A DNA stretch of 20,303 nucleotides from positions 1 through 20,303 of the IMG/VR virus record IMGVR_UViG_3300010885_018083. One strand, given 5' to 3'. Shown one piece after another: positions 15,173-20,303 of the stretch (positions are counted from its first letter, which is position 1; every line of letters starts with the position of its first letter). The position numbers and the translations under genes were made by a program. The notes under the pieces were generated by a model that worked only from the letters and a program-made list of their open reading frames with translations, ran no database searches and was not told where the DNA came from. The DNA is from a virus.

Positions 15173-15708
15173 TATCTACCTTTCTTTTGTTTTTCTTGTT
15201 CTGCAAATACTTTTGTTAGTGCACTATAATCTCTTGTTAAAGCTTTCATAGTTGCGTCTTGTAACGCATCTCCTGTTGATTGTAATTGTTGTGGAATATT
15301 TTGAGGTACTCCTATATCTCTATAATTCATTGTTTCCCAATCTTCTTCCATAGTTCTTTGTGGTTGCATCATATCTAATACACTACCACCACCATTTGCC
15401 ATACCACCTTCTGCTCTTTGTTGTGAGGTGAATGGTTGTGTTTGATTCAATACTTCATTCAACATTGGGTTATTTGTAAATACCTTTTGTTGTCTTTGTG
15501 GTTGTTGAATTGATTCTTGTTTTTTAATTGGTCTCTCATATTGATTAACTTCTGTCAAATCTTTTAATGAGGGGGTTGATGTTTTCTTTTGTGAGTTCAA
15601 TGTAACTGCACCAGATTTAATAAGTTTAACAAGTTCTTCTTTTACTTGTAACTTAACTTCGTTTTTAACAACTTCTTTAATTAAAGTTAATAAAATTTCT
15701 GATTTCAT
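15172..15708 (-). CDS. Gln-rich protein of unknown function (178 residues)
   Basis: I do not recognise a named family. Residues 1-34 form an amphipathic helix (LLTLIKEVVKNEVKLQVKEE), which could mediate oligomerisation or docking. The middle is low-complexity and Gln/Pro/Thr-rich, with NNPMLNEVLNQTQPF (about 79-93) and a Gly-rich GGMANGGGS. The C-terminus has a helix (DALQDATMKALTRDYSALTK) and a basic Lys end. The layout, helix-disorder-helix, suits a scaffold, chaperone or minor virion linker. Its place directly before gp25, joined by TAATG, ties it to baseplate assembly. The gene is preceded by a 53-base gap with a TATTTATT element, so it may begin the gp25-gp6 transcription unit. Its leader is A-rich, without a Shine-Dalgarno sequence. 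Confidence 0.75.
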   Translation of the reverse strand: MKSEILLTLIKEVVKNEVKLQVKEELVKLIKSGAVTLNSQKKTSTPSLKDLTEVNQYERPIKKQESIQQPQRQQKVFTNNPMLNEVLNQTQPFTSQQRAEGGMANGGGSVLDMMQPQRTMEEDWETMNYRDIGVPQNIPQQLQSTGDALQDATMKALTRDYSALTKVFAEQEKQKKGR

Positions 15709-15736
15709 AAAATAATTGTTTTGTATATGGTTTAGT

Positions 15737-15744
15737 AATAAATA
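15737..15744 (-). promoter_or_regulatory. Candidate promoter element TATTTATT (one-base variant)
   Basis: The coding strand reads TTCAATATTTATTACTAAAC, with the core 28 bases upstream of the ATG at 15708, in the 53-base gap before the Gln-rich gene. It differs by one base from the TATTTATA of the other gaps. It would drive the coupled series that includes gp25 and gp6. Confidence 0.35.
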
Positions 15745-15761
15745 TTGAAGATTTAGTTTAT

Positions 15762-17351
15762 TTAATGGTGTACGATTTTTATATCAGGTTTACTTACTTT
15801 TAAATTAGCTTTATCTAATGCTTTTAATTTTTGAACAGTTGATATACTTCTGGAATCTTTTTTTCCATCAAATGATTTGATTACATCGTTTACATATGCA
15901 TGTGGGTCTACTTTACCTGTTTTTTTCTGTTCTTCATGCGCTTTTTCTTCTTTACTATTAACAGTATGTGTTTTATGTAAATTTTCCATTGTTAAGCCAG
16001 AATGTTCCGCTTCAGCTTCTAGATGTTTTTTATGTTGCTCTACCAATACTTCATCACCTAATGTTTGTTGTGTCGCACCAATAACACTTAAAGCTGTTAC
16101 ATGGTGTCCTTCTTCGTGTGCCTCATGCATAGCCTGATATGTTTCAGCAGCTTTACCGACTGCTGCGGCTATATATTCTATTGCGGTAAATGCTTTAAGC
16201 ATTTTTAAAGGATTACTTACCGGTGTTATCCAATATCCTACCCATGGTAATACGCCTGGTATAGGAAGAGGTGCTGGTGCTGGATACTGACATAGTGCGG
16301 TTAATATTCCACCAACTGTTAACAAATGTAATGTTGCCGATGCAATGAAGCTTAATAAAAATGGAGACATCATTGAATTTGATGGAACAGTTATTGGAGT
16401 CCAAATTCCAGGCATAAGACACAAGTTGGCAGTTGGATGTGGTAAAGGTGGTAGGATTTGTCCTTTACCTTTAATTGCTCGGCCAATAAATCCACCTTTA
16501 CCAATAACATTGGCAGCTGCGTCATTTGCTTTTTTATATAAATCTGCACCAGGAAATGGGTCAACAGGAATTTTTGTTACATTTTTTACTGCACCTATAC
16601 ATGGAATGGTGGGTGTTCCGAATGTTCCTGAACATTCTAAAAATGCCGCAGTCCAATATGCCTGAACTGCCGGCCCTATATCTCTTAATAAATCACCATT
16701 TGGGTCTTTACTTGTTTTTTCTAATATAGATAAAAGCATAGCTTTCATAATACTAACATGACCACCTCCGTGATTTACACGTCCACCTCCCCACAAAGTT
16801 TTACCACCATTATGAACCGCTTCATCATATGAGTCGGCCAATGCATCTGCAAAAGCTGCCATATTTATTGTTTCAAAATAATGATTTAGGTCACCAAATT
16901 TACCAAGAGATAATACTTTTGTTACAGGTAATCCAAATGCCACAAATCTATTTACTGCCATATCAATTTCCATATTAATATAAAAATCTGTCCAGCTTGA
17001 TACTTCGTGTTTATCTATTTTTACTTTTCCAAAATTAAGATTTTTGATTCGATTGGCGGCAGACCTTGCCACCCCCACACCACCAGATACTGCTTTTTTT
17101 GCTACAGTTTGTACTCCTTTTTTTACAGTATCTTTAAAAACACCATTAGCAATTTTTTCAGCATGAACTACAACTGCACCAATACCAGTAGCGGCCGCTG
17201 CAAACGCGATTCCACCATTTACTGCTAAACGTGTGGCCTCTGCATCCGCAGCTGCAGCTTCTGCTTTAATTGTATCAGCTTCTGTGGATTTGGCATCGGT
17301 TTGCTGTTTCCATTTGACTTCGGCTTTATGTTGTAAATCACCTCCTGACAT
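15762..17351 (-). CDS. Large Ala/Gly-rich tail-module protein with two hydrophobic segments and an HEEGH motif (529 residues)
   Basis: I do not recognise the family. Residues 1-42 are a polar Ala-rich helix (EAAAADAEATRL). A hydrophobic Gly/Ala segment spans 43-63 (GGIAFAAAATGIGAVVV). The middle carries GGGRVNHGGGH (188-198) and a Pro-rich stretch (300-327). A second hydrophobic segment covers 329-354 (SPFLLSFIASATLHLLTVGG). At 412-416 is HEEGH, which fits the HExxH zinc-peptidase pattern, inside a His/Glu-rich helix that makes a chance match possible. The C-terminal 100 residues are charged. It lies 3 bases after the gp5-like hub gene and before gp25, where tail-tip and cell-puncturing components occur. 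It could be a hub-associated protein that inserts in or crosses the host envelope; peptidase activity is speculative. Confidence 0.75.
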   Translation of the reverse strand: MSGGDLQHKAEVKWKQQTDAKSTEADTIKAEAAAADAEATRLAVNGGIAFAAAATGIGAVVVHAEKIANGVFKDTVKKGVQTVAKKAVSGGVGVARSAANRIKNLNFGKVKIDKHEVSSWTDFYINMEIDMAVNRFVAFGLPVTKVLSLGKFGDLNHYFETINMAAFADALADSYDEAVHNGGKTLWGGGRVNHGGGHVSIMKAMLLSILEKTSKDPNGDLLRDIGPAVQAYWTAAFLECSGTFGTPTIPCIGAVKNVTKIPVDPFPGADLYKKANDAAANVIGKGGFIGRAIKGKGQILPPLPHPTANLCLMPGIWTPITVPSNSMMSPFLLSFIASATLHLLTVGGILTALCQYPAPAPLPIPGVLPWVGYWITPVSNPLKMLKAFTAIEYIAAAVGKAAETYQAMHEAHEEGHHVTALSVIGATQQTLGDEVLVEQHKKHLEAEAEHSGLTMENLHKTHTVNSKEEKAHEEQKKTGKVDPHAYVNDVIKSFDGKKDSRSISTVQKLKALDKANLKVSKPDIKIVHH

Positions 17352-17354
17352 AAA

Positions 17355-18596
17355 TTATTTACTTAAATAATTTGTTGATGATAATATGTCTGATAACCTA
17401 CTTCTTATATCTTTAAATGCGGCTTCGTTTAGTGGTGGTTTAACCGTTTGCCCTGCAGGCGTTAAATATTGTTGAGCAACGATTGCATCACATAATTGTT
17501 CTAATATTAAAACTAAATCTCCACCAAGAACCATATGTTGTACACTTGCACCCGCTTCTCCTATTCCGGAATCCTTCCCTAAAAATATATTACCACTTTC
17601 ACTATTTAAAAATATTTTTGAATTATTATGCAATGTTATTTCACCACCTGCTTTTTGATAAATACTACCAGCTGCATCTACACTCCATGTTCCATCGGTA
17701 ATAATTCCTGTATTTCCTTTACCAAATATTATAAATTCACTTGCTTTTGCGGACAATACAATCCTGTCTGAATTTACGAATAATTGATTACCCGTTAATT
17801 TTTCATTTGATGGATATCCACTAAATGCAGTTTTTGCAACACCTATTGTTTCTTTAAATGGTATTTTTATTTTACCGGATGTTATATAAATCGATGTACC
17901 ATCTTTATTTATATCTTCATCTATTAATTCTCCAATTTTTTTAGAATCCAATTCTGGATTTTGTTTATTACGAATGAATATACCTGGAGATGATGTTTTA
18001 CCATCTTCCGTTAAAAAAAATTCACTAAAACGAATTGTATTACCAACTCTACCAGTTAAGATTGTATCACCTTCTCTTGGTTTTAAAAATTTAATTTTTT
18101 CGTTTATTTTATATTTCTTTTCAGGTTTTTCATTTGCTGGTGGTTTGGATGTTCCACCTGTTTGAGTTTTGTATCTTAAATCCTGTGCACTACTTCCTCC
18201 ACCAGAACTATTATATTCTAAATTTGCTTTAGTTCCTTCATATGTAATATAATTTCTTCTATAATTTGAATATGGAGTATTTGTATATGGTAACCAAAAT
18301 TTTTGATTATCTATTGACAAAATTGTTACAGTTTCACCTTTAATTGGAAATGTAAAATTATTTTTATCAAAAGGAAATGCGTAATCTTCTATATTAATTG
18401 TATCTTCGTATCTATATGTAATTGCACCATACATCCTTGCATCTTTATTATGAAAATTTCTATTATCATTATAAACGGAAGTATTATCTCCTTTATCCGA
18501 ATTTTCTTTACCATCGTTTTTTTCATAAGGTAAAAATTCCGTATTTGTTGGAAATACTTTATCAACTGTTGCAAGAAATGAGTTATTTAGATTCAT
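17355..18596 (-). CDS. Baseplate hub/spike protein, gp5-like, without lysozyme domain
   Basis: This 413-residue protein has the layout of a tail spike: an N-terminal OB-like domain (residues 55-110; MYGAITYRY, then AFPFDKNNFTFPIKGETVTI and FWLPYTNT), a middle region with LTGRVGNTIRFSEFF, SPGIFIRNKQNP and EDINKDGTSIYITS, and a C-terminal beta-helix-like region (about 270-360; GNQLFVNSDRIVLSAKASEF, GEITLHNNSKIFLNSESGNI). These match the pattern of OB-fold/needle proteins in large T4-like phages. Unlike T4 gp5 (575 residues) there is no lysozyme domain in the middle, so the spike itself should pierce but not digest peptidoglycan. The C-terminus ends in a helical segment (residues 365-413). It overlaps the small helical gene upstream by 14 bases and is followed after 3 bases by the 529-residue gene. 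Confidence 0.82.
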   Translation of the reverse strand: MNLNNSFLATVDKVFPTNTEFLPYEKNDGKENSDKGDNTSVYNDNRNFHNKDARMYGAITYRYEDTINIEDYAFPFDKNNFTFPIKGETVTILSIDNQKFWLPYTNTPYSNYRRNYITYEGTKANLEYNSSGGGSSAQDLRYKTQTGGTSKPPANEKPEKKYKINEKIKFLKPREGDTILTGRVGNTIRFSEFFLTEDGKTSSPGIFIRNKQNPELDSKKIGELIDEDINKDGTSIYITSGKIKIPFKETIGVAKTAFSGYPSNEKLTGNQLFVNSDRIVLSAKASEFIIFGKGNTGIITDGTWSVDAAGSIYQKAGGEITLHNNSKIFLNSESGNIFLGKDSGIGEAGASVQHMVLGGDLVLILEQLCDAIVAQQYLTPAGQTVKPPLNEAAFKDIRSRLSDILSSTNYLSK

Positions 18597-18999
18597 TAAA
18601 TTTTGTATTTATTTCTTCTATTTCAATTTGAATATCTGTCATTTTTTCTTTAACTTTATCTTCTACCGCATTGATGGTATCTTCCATATCAGAAAGTAGT
18701 TGTTCTTTTTCATGCTCACTTAACCAACCATCTTCTCCAATTCCTTTTGCTTCCGCTGCTGCAAGTCTTTGTGCAATAGTTGCAAGTTTAATTAAATGGT
18801 CATCGTTCTTAACCGATACCTCAATTAAATCTTTAATTATTGGAGCAATAACCGTTGCCTCACCTACATTACGGATAAGTTTTCTTAACGATTCAATCAG
18901 TTCAGAAATGTTTTTTTTCTTATTTTGTTGATTTTCGTAAATGTCTTTAAATAAAGATGATAAGTTTTTACCATCAAATAGCTGAAATTCGTTTGCCAT
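18583..18999 (-). CDS. Small helical protein of unknown function (138 residues)
   Basis: The product is almost entirely alpha-helical and highly charged. It begins MANEFQLFDGKNLSSLFKDI, continues with a Lys-rich helix, a more hydrophobic stretch (GEATVIAPIIKDLIEVSVKN, about 46-65), LIKLATIAQRLAAAEAKG, and a C-terminal coiled-coil-like helix (residues 97-138). There is no signal peptide or membrane segment. The gene starts 1 base after the SGNH-like gene and overlaps the hub/spike gene by 14 bases, so it is probably co-translated with the spike. A role as assembly chaperone or minor hub component would fit the position, by analogy with the small hub-assembly genes of T4; no recognisable similarity supports this. 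Confidence 0.75.
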   Translation of the reverse strand: MANEFQLFDGKNLSSLFKDIYENQQNKKKNISELIESLRKLIRNVGEATVIAPIIKDLIEVSVKNDDHLIKLATIAQRLAAAEAKGIGEDGWLSEHEKEQLLSDMEDTINAVEDKVKEKMTDIQIEIEEINTKFNESK

Positions 19000-19000
19000 A

Positions 19001-19768
19001 TTATATTATCTTGTTCTCTACTATATAATTATTAAGTTCCTGACTTATTAGATTATATCCTTTTGTGTTTGGATGTTGTGCTGGGTTTTTTGTTATCATT
19101 TTTATATCTTCAAAACAATCTGTGCCAGTTTCTTTTAATAAATCTCTCATTGTTTTTTTACGATATTGCCAATAATATTTTGTTGTAATTAAATTTGTCA
19201 CATCATCCGTTTCATTTGGATTTACTACCATTGTATCAAATGCATCACACATTAGATATTTTATACCATAATATTCAAATAATTTTTGTAAAAATATTAT
19301 GTAGTTTTGATTAACTATATTGTAATAATTTTGATTAAAAAGATTATCTAAAAAAAATGATTTATATTCTTTTAAAAATGAATCATATATTTCATTATTA
19401 CTTTTATATGAATTGATAAATTTTTCAGGTAAACTAACCAAATGTTTTATAGACCAACTAACCCATTGTTGTCTTGGTAAAAATGCAGCATAATCTCTTA
19501 AAGATGAACTCCACATTATAATAACTAAATCATTTTTTTTAATTCTACCATTTGTAACATCATCAATAATTGAATTAAATATAACCGAATTTGGATTACC
19601 ACTTTTACCATTATTAATCCATTGTAAATTTAATTTATCTGAAAGTGATTTAACCCAAGAATTTTGATTTCTATAAATTATTAATTCTTGATTTTTAAGA
19701 GTAGATTCTATTTCTAAATTACAACCCTCACCCTCTGTCCAACTATCACCATATGCATGTAGTATCAT
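19001..19768 (-). CDS. SGNH/GDSL-hydrolase-like protein (255 residues)
   Basis: The N-terminus HAYGDSWTEGEG (residues 4-15) is a block I GDS motif with nucleophile Ser9. Block II is likely NNGKSGNPN (52-60), supplying Gly57 and Asn58. The strand VIIMWSSS (82-89) takes the place of block III, but the usual GxND is not evident. The C-terminal block V is NPAQHPNTKGY (228-238) with His232; the usual Asp three residues before it is Pro229, so the catalytic triad may be altered. Family members are esterases or lipases, many removing acetyl groups from sugars. The ATG overlaps the carbamoyltransferase stop (TAATG), so the two are probably translated together and may act on the same glycan or modified substrate. 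It lacks a signal peptide, hence a cytoplasmic or virion role. Confidence 0.7.
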   Translation of the reverse strand: MILHAYGDSWTEGEGCNLEIESTLKNQELIIYRNQNSWVKSLSDKLNLQWINNGKSGNPNSVIFNSIIDDVTNGRIKKNDLVIIMWSSSLRDYAAFLPRQQWVSWSIKHLVSLPEKFINSYKSNNEIYDSFLKEYKSFFLDNLFNQNYYNIVNQNYIIFLQKLFEYYGIKYLMCDAFDTMVVNPNETDDVTNLITTKYYWQYRKKTMRDLLKETGTDCFEDIKMITKNPAQHPNTKGYNLISQELNNYIVENKII

Positions 19769-20303
19769 TACTTACTTATTAAAAACTTACCCAAAACCAA
19801 ATAATCCATATCACAATTATGAAATGTCCAAATTGCTTTTTGTGGGTCATTTGTCATTGTATGGTCTTTTAAGTTGAAAGATGTATTCAATAGAATGGGT
19901 GTTCCTGTTAGTTTTTCGAACTCCTTTAGTAAGTCATAGTAAAGTGGGTTATCTTCTCTTTTAAGTGTCTGTATCCTTGCAGAATTGTCAACATGGGTTA
20001 CTGATGGAATGTTTACATCCTTTTTAACTTTGACAACCTGATTCATATATGGAACATCTTCTTCTGATAGGAAATACTTTTGATAATCTTCAATTGTAAC
20101 CGATGGAGCAAATGGTCTAAACATCTCTCTCTTTTTGACAACCTTATTAATTCTATCTCTAACATCCGATAAATGAGGATTGGCTAATATAGAACGATTA
20201 CCCAATGCTCTTGCACCAAATTCAGTCCTACCTTGAAACCATCCTATGATATTACCCTCTTCAATTAATTTTGCAACTTGTTTACATAAGATTTCATCGG
20301 TAT
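19768..20303 (-). CDS. O-carbamoyltransferase, NodU/CmcH family, C-terminal part
   Basis: The reading frame is open across the right edge of the window, so the gene is partial: about 178 codons are present and the start and the N-terminal Kae1-like domain lie outside. A TTG at 20205 in ALGNRS is internal, not a start. Visible family motifs are IIGWFQGRTEFGARALGNRS, then SILANP, FRPFAPSV, VDNSARIQTL and TGTPILLNTSFN. In this family carbamoyl-adenylate made from carbamoyl phosphate and ATP is transferred to a hydroxyl group on a sugar or other small molecule; this C-terminal region carries part of the transferase active site. Phage members include one reported to carbamoylate 5-hydroxymethylcytosine in DNA. 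The substrate here cannot be told. It is coupled by TAATG to the SGNH-like gene. Confidence 0.93.
   Translation of the reverse strand, partial: TDEILCKQVAKLIEEGNIIGWFQGRTEFGARALGNRSILANPHLSDVRDRINKVVKKREMFRPFAPSVTIEDYQKYFLSEEDVPYMNQVVKVKKDVNIPSVTHVDNSARIQTLKREDNPLYYDLLKEFEKLTGTPILLNTSFNLKDHTMTNDPQKAIWTFHNCDMDYLVLGKFLISK

Noticed and set aside
16213-16422. Alternative minus-strand frame inside the 529-residue gene
   Set aside because: Low-complexity product in a shifted frame of a continuous longer gene, with no independent support.
17334-17346. Strong Shine-Dalgarno match GGAGGTGA in the coding strand near 17345-17338
   Set aside because: It lies just after the ATG and encodes the residues GGD of the 529-residue protein; no in-frame ATG follows at a suitable distance, so it is not a ribosome binding site.
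145-18931. Many open frames of 60-120 codons on the plus strand, for example 7001-7372 and 16345-16665
   Set aside because: They lie antisense inside clear minus-strand genes, have odd compositions (Leu/Tyr/His-rich) and no recognisable motif; AT-rich DNA with few stops on the opposite strand explains them.
20203-20205. TTG as start codon of the carbamoyltransferase
   Set aside because: The frame is open to the window edge and the residues before it (GWFQGRTEFGARA) belong to the conserved family core, so the gene is partial.

Overview
The window looks like part of a large, AT-rich genome of a tailed phage with a contractile (T4-like, myovirus-type) tail. Two baseplate wedge proteins are recognisable (gp25 and gp6), as is a gp5-like hub/spike protein without its lysozyme. 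Several other long proteins have the Ser/Thr/Gly/Asn-rich, beta-rich character of virion proteins. Every credible gene lies on the minus strand, so transcription runs from position 20303 towards 1. Genes are nearly back to back, and I see no tRNA, CRISPR array or insertion sequence. Most starts lack a Shine-Dalgarno sequence and have an A/T-rich leader instead, which would suit a Bacteroidota host; this is an inference from leaders only.

In transcription order, the right end (20303-19001) carries the C-terminal part of a NodU/CmcH-family O-carbamoyltransferase, coupled by a TAATG junction to an SGNH/GDSL-hydrolase-like protein. These look like modification or accessory enzymes rather than structural parts. 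A small helical protein of unknown role follows (18999-18583).

The tail module fills 18596-774. It runs: gp5-like hub/spike; a 529-residue protein with two hydrophobic segments and an HEEGH motif; a Gln-rich 178-residue protein; gp25; gp6; a DNRLRE-like beta protein; a coiled-coil plus beta-sandwich protein; a 428-residue protein ending in Pro- and Gly-rich linkers; a 1740-residue protein with a tail-protein-like motif, a LamG-like domain and five 19-residue repeats; a 207-residue structural protein; and two fibre-like proteins sharing a homologous 39-residue C-terminus.

At the left end (743-1) are a 68-residue protein, a very clear homologue of T7 endonuclease I (Holliday-junction resolvase) with all five active-site residues, and possibly the start of another gene that leaves the window.

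Two organisational signals stand out. First, five gene junctions share an identical TAATG stop/start overlap. Second, all five intergenic gaps of 30 bases or more carry TATTTATA or a one-base variant on the coding strand. One copy lies directly after a hairpin terminator, so it is a candidate late promoter for this phage. The region as a whole makes the baseplate and tail tip, flanked by a carbamoylation enzyme on one side and a DNA junction resolvase on the other.
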